Notes: generated from the sequence alone by a model not told the origin. Positions 27,635-39,566 are shown, numbered from the stretch's first letter. The stretch: DNA of 64,000 bases from Knoellia koreensis (GCF_013041615.1 NZ_JABEPQ010000001.1:426976-490975); one strand, 5' to 3'. Program-made: numbers and translations.

Positions 27635-29617
27635 GTGGCTGACCCCGTGACCTATCGCCCCAAGCCGGGGGAGATCCCGGTCGACCCGGGCGTCTACCGG
27701 TTCCGTGACAAGAACGGGCGGGTCATCTACGTCGGCAAGGCCAAGTCGCTGCGGCCACGGCTGTCGTCGTACTTCCAGGACATCAGCGCGCTCCACCCGC
27801 GCACGCGCACCATGGTGACCACGGCGGCCAGCGTCGAGTGGACCGTCGTCACGACCGAGGTCGAGGCGCTCCAGCTCGAGTACTCGTGGATCAAGGAGTT
27901 CGACCCGCGGTTCAACGTCAAGTACCGCGACGACAAGTCCTATCCCTACCTGGCCGTGACGATGGGCGAGGAGTTCCCGCGCGCGCAGGTGATGCGCGGG
28001 GCCAAGCGCAAGGGGACCCGCTACTTCGGGCCGTACGCGCACGCCTGGGCGATCCGCGAGACGCTCGACCTGCTGCTGCGGGTCTTCCCGATCCGCACCT
28101 GCTCGTCCGGGGTGTTCCGGCGGGCGAACCAGGTGGGGCGGCCGTGCCTGCTGGGGTACATCGACAAGTGCTCCGCCCCCTGCGTCGGGCGCGTGACGCC
28201 GCAGGAGCACCGGCAGATCGCGGAGGACTTCTGCGACTTCATGGCCGGTGACACGACCCGGTTCGTCAAGCGTCTCGAGCGCGAGATGGCGACGGCGTCG
28301 CAGGCCCTGGAGTTCGAGCAGGCCGCCCGGCTGCGCGACGACCTGGTCGCCCTCGGCAAGGCGCTGGAGAAGTCGGCCATCGTGCTGGGTGACGGCACCG
28401 ACGCGGACGTCTTCGCCCTCGCCGAGGACGGGCTCGAGGTGGCGGTGCAGGTGTTCCACGTCCGCGGGGGTCGCGTCCGCGGTCAGCGGGGCTGGGTGGC
28501 CGAGATGGACGCCGAGTCGGTGCCCGAGGTGGTCGGGCACCTGCTGCAGCAGGTCTACGGCGGCGAGACCGGGGACGGCGTGCCGCGCGAGGTGCTCGTG
28601 CCCGTGCTGCCCGACGAGCCGGAGGCCGTCGCGAGCTGGCTCGGGTCGCTGCGGGGGTCGTCGGTGCAGCTGCGCGTGCCCCAGCGCGGGGACAAGCGCA
28701 CCCTGCTCGAGACGGTGCACCGCAACGCCGAGCAGTCGCTCAACCGGCACAAGCTCGCCCGCGCCGGCGACCTCACCGCGCGCAGCCAGGCCCTCCAGGA
28801 GCTCCAGGAGTCGCTGGACCTGGCGGACGCGCCGCTGCGGATCGAGTGCTACGACATCAGCCACATCCAGGGGTCGCAGGTCGTCGGGTCGATGGTGGTG
28901 TTCGAGGACGGCCTGGTGCGCAAGTCCGAGTACCGCCGGTTCGTCATCAGGGGGGAGCAGGTCGACGACACCGCCGCCATGGACGAGGTGCTCACGCGCC
29001 GCTTCCAGCGTTACCTCGAGGAGCGCGACCAGTCCTCGGACGTCGAGCTCGGCCCGGACCTCGACGGTGGTCCCGAGCGGATCGACCCCGACACGGGCAG
29101 GCCGAAGAAGTTCGCCTACCCGCCCAACCTCGTCGTCGTCGACGGCGGCCTGCCACAGGTGAACGCGGCCCAGGCGGCGCTGGACCGCATGGGTATCGAC
29201 GACATCGCGGTGGTCGGCCTGGCCAAGCGGCTCGAAGAGGTGTGGCTGCCGGGTCAGGACTACCCCGTGATCCTGCCGCGGACCAGCGAGGGGCTGTACT
29301 TGTTGCAGCGGGTGCGCGACGAGGCGCACCGGTTCGCCATCACGTTCCACCGCCAACGCCGGAGCAAGGCCATGACGGCGAGCGCACTCGACGGCATACC
29401 CGGTCTGGGGGAGGCGCGACGCAAGGCGTTGCTGCGCCAGTTCGGGTCGGTCAAGAAGATCCGCGCCGCCAGCGTCGAGGAGCTGCAGTCCGTCTCCGGC
29501 ATCGGACCTGCGCTCGCGGCCTCGATTGCGGCAGAGTTGGCCACCGAGGCCGCGCCGGCACCCGCGGTGAACCTCATGACGGGCGAGATCCTCGACGACG
29601 AAGGGAACGGGTCGTGA
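27635..29617 (+). CDS. uvrC: Excinuclease ABC subunit C
   Basis: 660 residues; makes the dual incisions in nucleotide excision repair. N-terminal GIY-YIG nuclease ([21 protein letters not shown]), a Cys cluster in [28 protein letters not shown] (Cys residues near 156-178, a probable Fe-S or zinc site), a UVR motif near 230, an RNase H-like nuclease ([10 protein letters not shown]) and a C-terminal helix-hairpin-helix ([22 protein letters not shown]). It starts the conserved actinobacterial uvrC-rapZ-yvcK-whiA cluster. One motif above is described in pieces rather than as a continuous quotation. Confidence 0.97.
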   Translation: MADPVTYRPKPGEIPVDPGVYRFRDKNGRVIYVGKAKSLRPRLSSYFQDISALHPRTRTMVTTAASVEWTVVTTEVEALQLEYSWIKEFDPRFNVKYRDDKSYPYLAVTMGEEFPRAQVMRGAKRKGTRYFGPYAHAWAIRETLDLLLRVFPIRTCSSGVFRRANQVGRPCLLGYIDKCSAPCVGRVTPQEHRQIAEDFCDFMAGDTTRFVKRLEREMATASQALEFEQAARLRDDLVALGKALEKSAIVLGDGTDADVFALAEDGLEVAVQVFHVRGGRVRGQRGWVAEMDAESVPEVVGHLLQQVYGGETGDGVPREVLVPVLPDEPEAVASWLGSLRGSSVQLRVPQRGDKRTLLETVHRNAEQSLNRHKLARAGDLTARSQALQELQESLDLADAPLRIECYDISHIQGSQVVGSMVVFEDGLVRKSEYRRFVIRGEQVDDTAAMDEVLTRRFQRYLEERDQSSDVELGPDLDGGPERIDPDTGRPKKFAYPPNLVVVDGGLPQVNAAQAALDRMGIDDIAVVGLAKRLEEVWLPGQDYPVILPRTSEGLYLLQRVRDEAHRFAITFHRQRRSKAMTASALDGIPGLGEARRKALLRQFGSVKKIRAASVEELQSVSGIGPALAASIAAELATEAAPAPAVNLMTGEILDDEGNGS

Positions 29618-30546
29618 ACGGCGGGGACGAGGGCGCTGCGGTCGACGCGGCGGACGCGGTGGACGCGGTCGAGGCGCCGCGGGACGCTCAGCTGGTCATC
29701 CTGACCGGCATGTCCGGGGCGGGTCGGTCGACGGCGGCCAACGTGCTCGAGGACTCGGGCTGGTACGTCATCGACAACCTGCCGCCACACCTGCTGGTGC
29801 CCTTGGTGGAGCTGGCCCGGACCGCACCGCAACCGAGCGAGCTGCCGCGCCTCGCCGCTGTCGTGGACGTGCGTGCCCGTGGCTTCTTCGCCCACCTGCA
29901 GACCGCGCTCGACGAGCTGCGCCAGGGTGGCTGGCGCCCGACCCTGGTCTTCCTCGACGCGACCGACGAGACGCTGGTGCGCCGGTTCGAGTCGGTCCGC
30001 CGCCCGCACCCGCTGCAGGGCGACGGCCGGCTGCTCGACGGCATCTCCCGCGAGCGCGAGATGCTGGCGGACCTGCGCTCGACCTCGGACGTCGTCATCG
30101 ACACCTCGGGGCTCAACGTGCACCAGCTCGCCAAGAAGGTGCACCCGATCTTCCACGACACGGCCGGCCCGCGCGTGCGGATCGCGCTGATGTCGTTCGG
30201 GTTCAAGTACGGCGTGCCGCTCGACGCGGACTTCGTGCTCGACATGCGGTTCCTGCCCAACCCGTTCTGGATCCCCGAGCTGCGCCCGCTCACCGGACGC
30301 GACGAGGAGGTCGCCGACTTCGTGCTCCGCCAGGAGGGCGCCTCGGAGTTCGTCGAGCGGGTCGTGGCCATGCTCGACCCGGTCATCGAGGGATACCTGC
30401 GCGAGGGGCGGCGGTACGTCACCGTCGCGGTCGGCTGCACTGGCGGCAAGCACCGGTCGGTGGCCGTCGCCGAGGCGCTGCGCACCCGGCTGGCCAGTGA
30501 CGAGGTCGCCACCTTCGTCGTGCACCGCGACCTGGGGCAGGAATGA
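29614..30546 (+). CDS. rapZ: RapZ-family nucleotide-binding adapter
   Basis: 310 residues. An acidic Ala/Asp/Val N-terminal extension precedes the P-loop [10 protein letters not shown] (31-40; Arg replaces the usual Lys, as is common in actinobacteria) and [12 protein letters not shown]. The C-terminal domain has [17 protein letters not shown] and the CTGGKHRSV motif that binds small metabolites in RapZ. E. coli RapZ controls amino sugar synthesis through RNase E; the actinobacterial role is unsettled. GTG start overlapping the uvrC stop. Confidence 0.93.
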   Translation: MNGGDEGAAVDAADAVDAVEAPRDAQLVILTGMSGAGRSTAANVLEDSGWYVIDNLPPHLLVPLVELARTAPQPSELPRLAAVVDVRARGFFAHLQTALDELRQGGWRPTLVFLDATDETLVRRFESVRRPHPLQGDGRLLDGISREREMLADLRSTSDVVIDTSGLNVHQLAKKVHPIFHDTAGPRVRIALMSFGFKYGVPLDADFVLDMRFLPNPFWIPELRPLTGRDEEVADFVLRQEGASEFVERVVAMLDPVIEGYLREGRRYVTVAVGCTGGKHRSVAVAEALRTRLASDEVATFVVHRDLGQE

Positions 30547-31508
30547 GGGCCGCGGGAGGGAGCGGCCCGGCGGTCGTCGCGCTCGGGGGCGGGCACGGGC
30601 TCGCCGCGTCGCTGGAGGCCCTCAAGCTCGTCACCGACGACATCACTGCGGTCGTCACGGTGGCCGACAACGGCGGTTCGTCGGGTCGGTTGCGTGAGGA
30701 GTTCGGGGTGCTGCCACCCGGTGACCTGCGGATGGCGGTGTCGGCGCTGTGCGACGACACCGAGTGGGGCCACATCTGGCGCGACGTCCTCCAGCACCGG
30801 TTCCAGGGCGACGGCCCGCTCGGCGGCCACGCGCTCGGCAACCTGCTCATCGCCACCCTGTGGGACCTGCACGAGGACCCCGTCACCGGTCTGGACCTGG
30901 TCGGGCGGCTCCTCAACGCCCGCGGCCGGGTGCTGCCGATGGCGGCCGTGCCGCTGGAGATCACCGCCAAGGTGGTCGGGCTGGACCCGGACGACCCCGA
31001 CGCCGAGACGACCGTCCGCGGGCAGGTGGCCGTGGCGACGACCAAGGGCAAGGTGCGCAGCATCGCCCTCGAGCCCGCCGACCCGCCGTCCGCACCCGCC
31101 ACCGTGGCGGCGGTCCGGGACGCCGACTGGGTGATCCTCGGACCAGGGTCGTGGTTCACCTCCGTGATGCCCCACCTCATGGTGCCGGGTCTGCGGGATG
31201 CGTTGCACGACACCACCGCTCGACGCGTCCTGACTCTCAACCTCGAGCACTCCGGGGAGACCGCGGGGTTCTCCGCGGCAACCCAGGTTGCGGTGCTCGC
31301 CGACCACGCCCCGCGGCTCAAGCTCGACGTGGTCCTCGCCGACCCGTCCGCGGTTGACGACGAGGAGACGCTGCGAGCCGCGGCCGCGCGGATGGGCGCC
31401 GAGGTCGTCCTCGTGCAGGTCGCGCAACGAGGAGCGCCGGGGCACCATGACCTCCTGCGGCTCGCGGCGGCGTATCGTGACGTCTTCGGGCCCGGGGGAC
31501 AACGATGA
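30543..31508 (+). CDS. YvcK/CofD-like protein (gluconeogenesis factor)
   Basis: 321 residues. GGGHGL near 14-19, VTVADNGGSSGRLR and PGDLRMAVSAL, followed by GPGSWFTSVMPHLMVPGL, place it in the YvcK/CuvA family related to CofD. Known members bind UDP-sugars and affect cell shape and growth on gluconeogenic carbon. ATGA overlap with rapZ, so co-translated. Confidence 0.93.
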   Translation: MRAAGGSGPAVVALGGGHGLAASLEALKLVTDDITAVVTVADNGGSSGRLREEFGVLPPGDLRMAVSALCDDTEWGHIWRDVLQHRFQGDGPLGGHALGNLLIATLWDLHEDPVTGLDLVGRLLNARGRVLPMAAVPLEITAKVVGLDPDDPDAETTVRGQVAVATTKGKVRSIALEPADPPSAPATVAAVRDADWVILGPGSWFTSVMPHLMVPGLRDALHDTTARRVLTLNLEHSGETAGFSAATQVAVLADHAPRLKLDVVLADPSAVDDEETLRAAAARMGAEVVLVQVAQRGAPGHHDLLRLAAAYRDVFGPGGQR

Positions 31509-31529
31509 GCGAAATGGCAGGATGAGCGG

Positions 31530-32510
31530 ATGGCGATGACGGCGCGCGTCAAGGACGAGCTGAGCAGGCTCGACGTCACGAAGCCCTGTTGCCGGAAGTC
31601 CGAGGTCGCGGCCACGCTGCGCTTCGCCGGGGGCCTGCACATCGTCGGCGGTCGCATCGTCGTCGAGGCCGAGCTCGACACCGCGAATGCCGCGCGGCGG
31701 CTCCGCAAGAGCATCGGCGACCTCTACGGCCACCCCTCCGAGGTCCTCGTGCTCGCCGCCGGCGGGCTGCGCAAGGGCAGCCGCTACGTCGTCCGCGTCG
31801 TGCAGGACGGCGAGGCACTCGCCCGCCAGACCGGGCTCATCGACTCACGCGGGCGCCCCGTCCGCGGGCTGCCCCCCAAGGTCGTCAGCGCCTCCGCCTG
31901 CGACGCCGAGGCCGCCTGGCGGGGCGCCTTCCTTGCGCACGGATCGTTGACCGAGCCCGGCCGCTCGTCGGCCCTCGAGGTCACCTGCCCGGGGCCGGAA
32001 GCCGCCCTCGCGCTCGTCGGCGCCGCCCGCCGGCTCGGCATCTCCGCCAAGGCCCGCGAGGTGCGCGGCGTGGACCGGGTCGTCATCCGCGACGGCGACG
32101 CGATCGGCGCGATGCTCACCCGCCTGGGCGCCCACGAGGCCGTCCTCGCCTGGGAGGAGCGGCGGATGCGCCGGGAGGTCCGCGCCACCGCCAACCGGCT
32201 GGCCAACTTCGACGACGCCAACCTGCGCCGCTCCGCACGCGCGGCCGTGGCCGCCGGGGCCCGGGTCCAGCGCGCCATGGAGATCCTCGGCGAGGAGATC
32301 CCCGACCACCTGCGCGAGGCCGGCCAGCTGCGACTCGAGCACAAGCAGGCGTCGCTGGAGGAGCTCGGCCAGCTGGCCCAGCCGCCGATGACCAAGGACG
32401 CCGTGGCCGGCCGCATCCGACGGCTGCTCGCCATGGCCGACAAGCGGGCCCAGGACCTGGGTATCCCCGGCACCGAGGCCAACCTCACCCCCGAGATGCT
32501 CGAGGCGTGA
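31530..32510 (+). CDS. whiA: WhiA DNA-binding regulator
   Basis: 326 residues. N-terminal region ([26 protein letters not shown]) belongs to the degenerate LAGLIDADG homing-endonuclease-like part, and the C-terminal HTH contains [20 protein letters not shown] and [20 protein letters not shown] (described by landmarks). In streptomycetes WhiA acts with WhiB in sporulation and division; in non-sporulating Micrococcales it is a general division regulator. ATG 31530 is used, MTARV at 31536 is an alternative. Confidence 0.96.
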   Translation: MAMTARVKDELSRLDVTKPCCRKSEVAATLRFAGGLHIVGGRIVVEAELDTANAARRLRKSIGDLYGHPSEVLVLAAGGLRKGSRYVVRVVQDGEALARQTGLIDSRGRPVRGLPPKVVSASACDAEAAWRGAFLAHGSLTEPGRSSALEVTCPGPEAALALVGAARRLGISAKAREVRGVDRVVIRDGDAIGAMLTRLGAHEAVLAWEERRMRREVRATANRLANFDDANLRRSARAAVAAGARVQRAMEILGEEIPDHLREAGQLRLEHKQASLEELGQLAQPPMTKDAVAGRIRRLLAMADKRAQDLGIPGTEANLTPEMLEA

Positions 32511-33682
32511 GCACCCGCATCGCCGTCGTCGGCACCGGGTACGTCGGGCTCTCGATGGCCGTGCTGCTCGCCCGGCACCACGACGTCGTCGCCCTCGACA
32601 TCGACGAGTCCCGGGTCGCCCTCCTGCGCGAGGGCCGCAGCCCGATCCAGGACCCCGAGATCGAGCGCTTCCTCGCCGCCGGCGACCTCCACCTGCGGGT
32701 GACGACGAACCCCGCCGAGGCGTACGACGGTGCCGAGTTCGTCGTCGTCGCCACACCGACGAACTACGACCCGGTCACCAACTACTTCGACACCTCCAGC
32801 GTCGCGCAGGTCACCAAGGACGCCGTGACCCGCGCGCCGGACGCGACTGTTGTCTTGAAGTCAACGGTGCCAGTGGGTTTCACGCGCGAGCTGCGGGGGC
32901 AGGTCGGCTCCGACAACGTGGTGTTCAGCCCGGAGTTCCTACGCGAGGGCAAGGCACTGTGGGACAGCCTGCACCCGTCGCGCATCGTCGTGGGGGAGCG
33001 CACCGAGGCGGCCAAGCGGTTCGCCGAGCTGCTGCGGGAGGCCTCCGAGGAGCCGGACGTGCCGGTGCTGCTCACCGACAGCACCGAGGCCGAGGCGATC
33101 AAGCTGTTCGCCAACACCTACCTGGCGATGCGGGTCGCGTTCTTCAACGAGCTGGACACCTTCGCCATCACCCACGGCCTCGACACCCGGCAGATCATCG
33201 ACGGCGTCGGCCTCGACCCGCGCATCGGCCCCGGCTACAACAACCCGTCGTTCGGCTACGGCGGCTACTGCCTGCCCAAGGACACCAAGCAGCTGCTCGC
33301 CAACTACCGCGACGTCCCGCAGAGCCTCATCGAGGCGATCGTCAACGCCAACACCACCCGCAAGGACTTCATCGCCACCGACATCCTCGCGCGCCGCCCG
33401 AAGGTGGTCGGCATCCACCGGCTCATCATGAAGGCCGGCTCCGACAACTTCCGGGCCAGCAGCGTGCAGGGAATCATGAAGCGCATCAAGGCCAAGGGCG
33501 TCGAGGTCGTCGTCTACGAGCCCGGCCTGGCCGACGACACCTTCTTCGGCTCGCGGGTGGTCCGCGACCTCGACGAGTTCCTCGGCGTCGCCGACGTCAT
33601 CGTCGCCAACCGGATGGTGCCCGAGCTGGAGCCCGTGGCCGAGAAGGTCTACACGCGCGACCTCTTCGGCGGCGACAGCTGA
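32507..33682 (+). CDS. UDP-glucose/nucleotide-sugar 6-dehydrogenase
   Basis: 391 residues. Rossmann motif [10 protein letters not shown] (7-16), [11 protein letters not shown], and the catalytic-cysteine motif [14 protein letters not shown] with Cys near 254. It oxidises UDP-glucose (or a related sugar nucleotide) to the uronic acid for envelope or capsule polysaccharide. The sequence is closer to short bacterial Ugd than to long actinobacterial forms. It sits, with a GTGA overlap to whiA, between the whiA and gap blocks that are often adjacent in actinobacteria, so it may have been inserted there. Confidence 0.92.
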   Translation: MSTRIAVVGTGYVGLSMAVLLARHHDVVALDIDESRVALLREGRSPIQDPEIERFLAAGDLHLRVTTNPAEAYDGAEFVVVATPTNYDPVTNYFDTSSVAQVTKDAVTRAPDATVVLKSTVPVGFTRELRGQVGSDNVVFSPEFLREGKALWDSLHPSRIVVGERTEAAKRFAELLREASEEPDVPVLLTDSTEAEAIKLFANTYLAMRVAFFNELDTFAITHGLDTRQIIDGVGLDPRIGPGYNNPSFGYGGYCLPKDTKQLLANYRDVPQSLIEAIVNANTTRKDFIATDILARRPKVVGIHRLIMKAGSDNFRASSVQGIMKRIKAKGVEVVVYEPGLADDTFFGSRVVRDLDEFLGVADVIVANRMVPELEPVAEKVYTRDLFGGDS

Positions 33683-33710
33683 GGCGGCGTCGGGGTATGC
33701 CGTGTGCGCA

Positions 33711-33754
33711 GCGTCTGCGTCAACGGTTGCCATGGCCACCACTGACGCAGACGC
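33711..33754 (+). terminator. Hairpin terminator after the UDP-sugar dehydrogenase
   Basis: Perfect 12-bp arms GCGTCTGCGTCA (33711-33722) and TGACGCAGACGC (33743-33754), loop 20. Word copies stand on both sides (33695 and 33857). A TAGGGT at 33822-33827 may be the -10 for gap. Confidence 0.75.
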
Positions 33755-33888
33755 AACGCGAGGCGGGCCAGTTACCGGCCCGTACACCGGACCGGGCTGC
33801 CGTGGCACCGGCGCCAGCCGATAGGGTCGGTGCCGAGCACGATTGCCGCGACGACGCGGCATACCACCCCCTCCCGGAAGGGCACTGA

Positions 33889-34896
<1,008 letters not shown>

Positions 34897-34912
34897 GCGG
34901 GGCTCGCCACCG

Positions 34913-36118
34913 ATGAAGTCGATCGCCGAGCTGGGCGACCTGCGCGGCAAGCGCGTGCTCGTCCGCTCCGACCTCAACGTGCCGTTGGACGGCACCACGA
35001 TCACCGACGACGGGCGGATCCGTGCGTCCGTGCCGACGATCAAGCAGCTGTCCGACGCGGGTGCCCGGGTCGTCGTGTGCGCCCACCTCGGTCGCCCCAA
35101 GGGCGCCCCGGAGGACAAGTACTCGCTGCGGCCCGTCGCCGCGCGGCTCGGTGAGCTGCTCGGCCGCGACGTCACCTTCGCCACCGACACGGTGGGGGAG
35201 AGCGCCAAGGCTGCGGTCGACGCGGCCGGCGACGGCGACGTCGTGCTGCTCGAGAACCTGCGGTTCAACCCCGGCGAGACGAGCAAGGACGAGGCCGAGC
35301 GGGGCGCCTTCGCGGGCGAGCTGGCGGCGCTGGCCGACGCCTACGTCTCTGACGGGTTCGGCGTCGTGCACCGCAAGCAGGCATCGGTCTACGACGTGGC
35401 GCGGCTGCTGCCAGCCGCCGTGGGTGGCCTCGTCGAGACCGAGGTGGGTGTGCTGCGGCGCCTCACCGAGGACCCCGACCGGCCGTATGCCGTGGTGCTC
35501 GGTGGCGCGAAGGTGTCCGACAAGCTCGCGGTGATCGACAACCTCATCCAGACCGCGGACCGGCTGCTCATCGGAGGCGGCATGGTGTTCACCTTCCTCG
35601 CCGCGCAGGACTACGAGGTCGGCAGGTCCCTGCTGGAGGCCGACCAGGTCGAGACCGTCAAGGGCTACCTCGAGCAGGCGCGTGAGCGCGGCGTCGAGAT
35701 CGTCCTGCCGGTCGACATTGTGGCCGCGACGGAGTTCTCGGCGGACGCCGACCACGAGGTCGTGCCGGCCGGGGCCATCCCCGCCGACCGGATGGGGCTG
35801 GACATCGGCCCCGAGTCGGGCGTGCTCTTCGCCGAGAAGCTCGACGGGTGCCGCACCGTCTTCTGGAACGGCCCCATGGGTGCGTTCGAGATGGAGCCGT
35901 ATGCCGCGGGCACGGCTGCCGTGGCCAAGGCCCTGGTCGAGCTCACCGAGAAGGGTGCGCTCACCGTGGTCGGTGGTGGCGACTCCGCTGCCGCCGTGCG
36001 CCAGCTGGGCTTCGAGGACGACCAGTTCGGCCACATCTCCACCGGAGGTGGGGCGAGCCTGGAGTACCTCGAAGGCAAGCAGCTGCCCGGCCTGACCGTG
36101 CTCGACGAGGAGAAGTAG
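34913..36118 (+). CDS. pgk: Phosphoglycerate kinase
   Basis: 401 residues. [10 protein letters not shown] (substrate site), [17 protein letters not shown], and the nucleotide-binding end GGGDSAAAV. It makes ATP from 1,3-bisphosphoglycerate. It lies 16 bp after gap, and its TAG stop directly abuts the tpiA start. Confidence 0.97.
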   Translation: MKSIAELGDLRGKRVLVRSDLNVPLDGTTITDDGRIRASVPTIKQLSDAGARVVVCAHLGRPKGAPEDKYSLRPVAARLGELLGRDVTFATDTVGESAKAAVDAAGDGDVVLLENLRFNPGETSKDEAERGAFAGELAALADAYVSDGFGVVHRKQASVYDVARLLPAAVGGLVETEVGVLRRLTEDPDRPYAVVLGGAKVSDKLAVIDNLIQTADRLLIGGGMVFTFLAAQDYEVGRSLLEADQVETVKGYLEQARERGVEIVLPVDIVAATEFSADADHEVVPAGAIPADRMGLDIGPESGVLFAEKLDGCRTVFWNGPMGAFEMEPYAAGTAAVAKALVELTEKGALTVVGGGDSAAAVRQLGFEDDQFGHISTGGGASLEYLEGKQLPGLTVLDEEK

Positions 36119-36922
36119 ATGGCTGGCACGTCTGGTCGCACGCCCCTGATGGCGGGCAACTGGAAGATGAACCTCGACCACCTCCAGGCCACGCACCTGG
36201 TGCAGAAGCTGGACTGGACGCTGCGTGACGGCAAGCACGACTTCGGTGCGGTCGAGGTGGCGGTGCTCCCGCCGTTCACCGACATCCGCTCGGTGCAGAC
36301 GCTCATCGACGGGGACCGGCTCGAGCTCAAGCACGGCGGCCAGACGCTGTCCGAGCACGACAGCGGGGCCTACACCGGCCAGGTGTCGGGCGCCTTCCTC
36401 GCCAAGCTGGGCTGCACCTACGTCATCGTCGGGCACAGCGAGTGCCGCGAGTACCTCCACGAGGGCGACGAGGCGGTCAACGCCAAGCTCAAGGCGGCAT
36501 ACCGTCACTCGCTCACGCCCATCTTCTGCGTGGGCGAGGGGCTCGAGGTGCGGCAGGCCGGCGAGCAGGTCGAGTTCGTGCTGGCGCAGGTCGAGGCCGG
36601 ACTGGCCGGGCTGCCTGCGGAGCAGGCCAAGAGCATCGTCGTCGCCTACGAGCCGATCTGGGCGATCGGCACCGGTGAGGTGGCCACGCCCGAGGACGCG
36701 CAGGAGGTGTGCGCCGCGATCCGCACCAAGCTCGCCGAGCTGTACTCCGGCGACCTCGCCGACGGTGTGCGCATCCTCTACGGCGGCTCGGTCAAGGCGA
36801 ACAACGTCGCCGCGATCATGGCGCAGGAGGACGTCGACGGCGCCCTCGTCGGCGGTGCGTCCCTGGACCCGGTCGAGTTCGCCTCGATCTGCCGCTACCG
36901 CGACCACCTGGCGACCAGCTGA
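36119..36922 (+). CDS. tpiA: Triosephosphate isomerase
   Basis: 267 residues. GNWKMNL carries the catalytic Lys, GHSECREY the His, and [11 protein letters not shown] the catalytic Glu, with the phosphate-gripping GGSVKANN. It begins at the base after the pgk stop. Confidence 0.97.
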   Translation: MAGTSGRTPLMAGNWKMNLDHLQATHLVQKLDWTLRDGKHDFGAVEVAVLPPFTDIRSVQTLIDGDRLELKHGGQTLSEHDSGAYTGQVSGAFLAKLGCTYVIVGHSECREYLHEGDEAVNAKLKAAYRHSLTPIFCVGEGLEVRQAGEQVEFVLAQVEAGLAGLPAEQAKSIVVAYEPIWAIGTGEVATPEDAQEVCAAIRTKLAELYSGDLADGVRILYGGSVKANNVAAIMAQEDVDGALVGGASLDPVEFASICRYRDHLATS

Positions 36923-36934
36923 CGCACGAGCAGG

Positions 36935-36940
36935 TATCCT
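36935..36940 (+). promoter_or_regulatory. Possible -10 of secG
   Basis: TATCCT in the 76-bp tpiA-secG gap, about 60 bp before the secG start; -35 weak. Confidence 0.4.
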
Positions 36941-36998
36941 GACCCTTGCTGCCGATTGCGGTGGCACGACCTCGAGACTGACGACAGATGGGTGTTCC

Positions 36999-37244
36999 GT
37001 GGAAGCCGTGAAGATCGGCCTGCAGGTTCTGCTGGTCATCGGTGGACTGTTCCTGACCCTGCTGATCCTGCTGCACAAGGGCAAGGGCGGCGGTCTGTCC
37101 GACATGTTCGGCGGTGGCATGTCCACGTCGCTGGGCTCGTCCTCGGTCGCCGAGCGCAACCTCGACCGGTTCACCATCGCGGTGGGCCTGATCTGGTTCG
37201 CGTGCATCGTCGGGCTCGGTCTGATCGAGCGATTCTCCGCCTGA
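36999..37244 (+). CDS. secG: Preprotein translocase subunit SecG
   Basis: 81 residues with two membrane helices (IGLQVLLVIGGLFLTLLILL and FTIAVGLIWFACIVGLGLI) flanking the conserved loop HKGKGGGLSDMFGGG. It assists SecYEG export. GTG start at 36999; GTG 37008 is an alternative. The position after tpiA is usual in actinobacteria. Confidence 0.94.
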   Translation: MEAVKIGLQVLLVIGGLFLTLLILLHKGKGGGLSDMFGGGMSTSLGSSSVAERNLDRFTIAVGLIWFACIVGLGLIERFSA

Positions 37245-37266
37245 GGCGAAAGGAAACCCCGCAACG

Positions 37267-37617
37267 ATGGCAGGTGGCAACGCAATCCGCGGCAGCCGTG
37301 TCGGCGCCGGACCCATGGGCGAGGCCGAGCGCGGCGAGGCCGCTCCTCGCGTCTTCGTGTCCTACTGGTGTGCCAACGGGCACCAGACCCGGCCCAGCTT
37401 CGCCGAGGAGCCCGGCCTCGCGGTCCCCGAGACGTGGGACTGCCCGCGGTGCGGTTTCCCCGCCGGGCAGGACGAGGCCAACCCGCCCGCACCGCCGAAG
37501 GTCGAGCCCTACAAGACCCACCTGGCCTACGTGAAGGAGCGTCGCTCCGACGCTGACGGCAAGGCCATCCTCGACGAGGCACTTGCCACCCTGCGCGAAC
37601 GCAAGCTCATCCAGTAG
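37267..37617 (+). CDS. rbpA: RNA polymerase-binding protein RbpA
   Basis: 116 residues. RbpA core with FVSYWCANGH and WDCPRCGFPAG (paired Cys for zinc), and the C-terminal sigma-interacting segment KTHLAYVKERRS. It stabilises open complexes with group 1/2 sigma factors in actinobacteria. AAAGGA lies about 11 nt before the ATG. Confidence 0.96.
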   Translation: MAGGNAIRGSRVGAGPMGEAERGEAAPRVFVSYWCANGHQTRPSFAEEPGLAVPETWDCPRCGFPAGQDEANPPAPPKVEPYKTHLAYVKERRSDADGKAILDEALATLRERKLIQ

Positions 37618-37644
37618 AGGCGGCAGTCGCCGGCGCTTGCACTG

Positions 37645-37704
37645 GTTGCCGGTGACTCGGCACCGCGGCGGCAGATCGCGTCCGGATGCCGAGTACCCGG
37701 CAAC
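37645..37704. terminator. Convergent terminator between rbpA and pgl
   Basis: Arms 37645-37662 and 37687-37704 pair over 16 of 18 positions (GTTGCCGG/CCGGCAAC and ACTCGGCA/TGCCGAGT, with a 2-nt internal mismatch), loop 24. Confidence 0.7.
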
Positions 37705-37707
37705 GAG

Positions 37708-38433
37708 TCAGAGGTCGGTGGCGGCTGCCTCGTCGACGAACCACACGGTCTCGGTCGACCCGCGGACCTGCGCAGCCGACGACTGCTCGGCCGGCGCGCC
37801 CGCGATCCCGTCGGCCACGGCGCGTGCCTTGTCGGCGCCGGCCACGATGAACCACACCCGGTCGGAACGGTTCAGCGCCTCGAAGGTGAGGGACACGCGG
37901 TCCGGCGGCGGCTTGGGGGACTCGTGCACGGCCACGGTGATGGCGTCGCTCGTCAGCTGGGCCGGGTGGCCCGGGAAGAGTGACGCCACGTGGCCGTCGG
38001 GTCCGACGCCGAGCAGCATGACGTCAAAGGCCCCGTGCCCGTGCTCGCGCACGGTCGCGGCGTATGCCGCGGCGCTTTCCTCGGCGTCCGGGCTCCGGTC
38101 GGGTCCGTCGACGCGGTGGACCTTCTCCGGGTCGAGGCGCAGCGAGGCGAGCCCGGCCTCGTCGTTCTGCACGTCGTTGCGGTCGGCATCGCCGGCGGGC
38201 AGATAGCGCTCGTCACCCCACCAGACGCGCACCTTCGACCAGTCGACCGAGTCCTTCGCCGGTGAAGCGGCCACGGCCGCCCAGATCGCGGAGCCGAGCG
38301 AACCCCCGGTCAGACCGAGGTGGGCCTCGTCCTTGGTGGCCAGCACCTCGGCGAGGGTGGCGAGCAGCCGCTCGGCCGCGGCATGCGCCACGCCGTCCTT
38401 GTCGGCGCTGACGTCGATCTGCGGATCGGTCAT
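37708..38433 (-). CDS. pgl: 6-phosphogluconolactonase
   Basis: 241 residues of the DevB/SOL family. GLTGGSLGSAIW, WWGDERYLPAGDADRN and LLGVGPDGHVASLFPGHP are the conserved motifs. It hydrolyses 6-phosphogluconolactone made by Zwf. ATGA overlap with opcA; last gene of the pentose phosphate operon. The frame stays open upstream of 38433, but that is only the antisense-like shadow of opcA. Confidence 0.94.
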   Translation of the reverse strand: MTDPQIDVSADKDGVAHAAAERLLATLAEVLATKDEAHLGLTGGSLGSAIWAAVAASPAKDSVDWSKVRVWWGDERYLPAGDADRNDVQNDEAGLASLRLDPEKVHRVDGPDRSPDAEESAAAYAATVREHGHGAFDVMLLGVGPDGHVASLFPGHPAQLTSDAITVAVHESPKPPPDRVSLTFEALNRSDRVWFIVAGADKARAVADGIAGAPAEQSSAAQVRGSTETVWFVDEAAATDL

Positions 38434-39566
38434 GACCTGCCTGCCTTCTCGTCCTTGGCCTTGGCGAGCTTGCGCGCAGCGGCCTTCTTGACGGCCTTGG
38501 TGTCGGAGGCCTTCGGCGGCTCGGGGGCCTCGACCATCTGGGCGCTGCCGGTCTTGGAGTTGGCGCGGGCGATCCGGCGGGACTCCCGCTCGGCCTCCTT
38601 GACCGAGGGTGCCTCGCCCTCGCGGACGGCCTCGGTCGCGGTGACCGAGCGAGGGCCGACGCGGGCGAGGCCCTTGCGGATCGTCTCCTCGTAGATGTCG
38701 TCCGGGTCGAGGCGGCGCAGCTCGTCGGCGAGGCACTCGGCGGTGCCGCGGCGGGCCAGGGAGATGCGGCGCACGGGCTGGCCCGGCTGGGTCAGCGTGG
38801 CGATGCTGCCGTCGGGGCGAACCAGGTCGATCGGTCCGCTCGCCCGCTCGAGCCGCACGCTCACCATGCCCGTGCCCGCGCGGGTGCGCGCACGCCGGAC
38901 GGGGCAGCGCAGCGTCTCGGCGAGCCAGGCAGCCAGCAGGTCGGTCGACGGCGAGTCCGAGGCGCCAGTGACGGTCGCCTCGAGCACCGGCTCGTACGGT
39001 GGCTGGTCGAGGGCGGCCGCGAGGAGCCCACGCCACAACGTGATCCGCGTCCACGCGAGGTCGGTGTCACCCGAGGCGTAGGTGCGCGCGCGGGTCTTGA
39101 GCGCCGTGCGCGGCGACTTGGCGGTGGCGGCGTCGGTGATGCGCCGCTGGGCCATCGAGCCGATCGCGTCTCGGGCCACGTCGGTCGGTGCGTCCGTGGG
39201 CCACCAGGCGACGACGGGGGAGTCGGGGAGCAGGAGCGGGATCACCACGGCGGCACCGTGGTTCACCAGCTCTCCGTAGAGGCGCAGCACGATGACCTCG
39301 CTGGCGCCGGCGTCCCCACCGACCCGGATCTGGGCGTCGATGCGTGACTGGCCACGCTTGTTGCCGAGCACCACCGCGATGATGCGGCACGGATGCTGGC
39401 GGGAGGCGTCGTTGGCGTCCTCGATGGCCTGCTCGGCGTCGGCCTCGTCGACCACGATGAGCAGGGTGAGGACGCGCCCCAGGGCCATCGCGCCGGTGTC
39501 CTGGCGCAGGGCCACGAGCTTCTTGCTGATGGCGACCGTGGTGGTGCTGGGCAGGTCGATGATCAC
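38430..39566 (-). CDS. opcA: Glucose-6-phosphate dehydrogenase assembly protein OpcA
   Basis: 378 residues. It begins VIIDLPSTTTVAISKKLVAL, as OpcA does, and contains VIPLLLPDSPVVAWWP and YEPVLEATVTG landmarks. OpcA is an allosteric partner of Zwf in actinobacteria and cyanobacteria. GTG 39566 is chosen because AGGA lies 8 nt upstream; a longer frame would overlap zwf. The C-terminal 25 residues are Lys/Ala-rich (KAVKKAAARKLAKAK), longer than needed for the fold. Confidence 0.93.
   Translation of the reverse strand: MIIDLPSTTTVAISKKLVALRQDTGAMALGRVLTLLIVVDEADAEQAIEDANDASRQHPCRIIAVVLGNKRGQSRIDAQIRVGGDAGASEVIVLRLYGELVNHGAAVVIPLLLPDSPVVAWWPTDAPTDVARDAIGSMAQRRITDAATAKSPRTALKTRARTYASGDTDLAWTRITLWRGLLAAALDQPPYEPVLEATVTGASDSPSTDLLAAWLAETLRCPVRRARTRAGTGMVSVRLERASGPIDLVRPDGSIATLTQPGQPVRRISLARRGTAECLADELRRLDPDDIYEETIRKGLARVGPRSVTATEAVREGEAPSVKEAERESRRIARANSKTGSAQMVEAPEPPKASDTKAVKKAAARKLAKAKDEKAGRS

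Noticed and set aside
38014-38021. A CGTCAAAG/TTTGACGT match in pgl
   Set aside because: It lies inside a conserved coding segment (Phe-Asp-Val), away from any gene start, so it was not grouped with the intergenic TTTGACGT elements.
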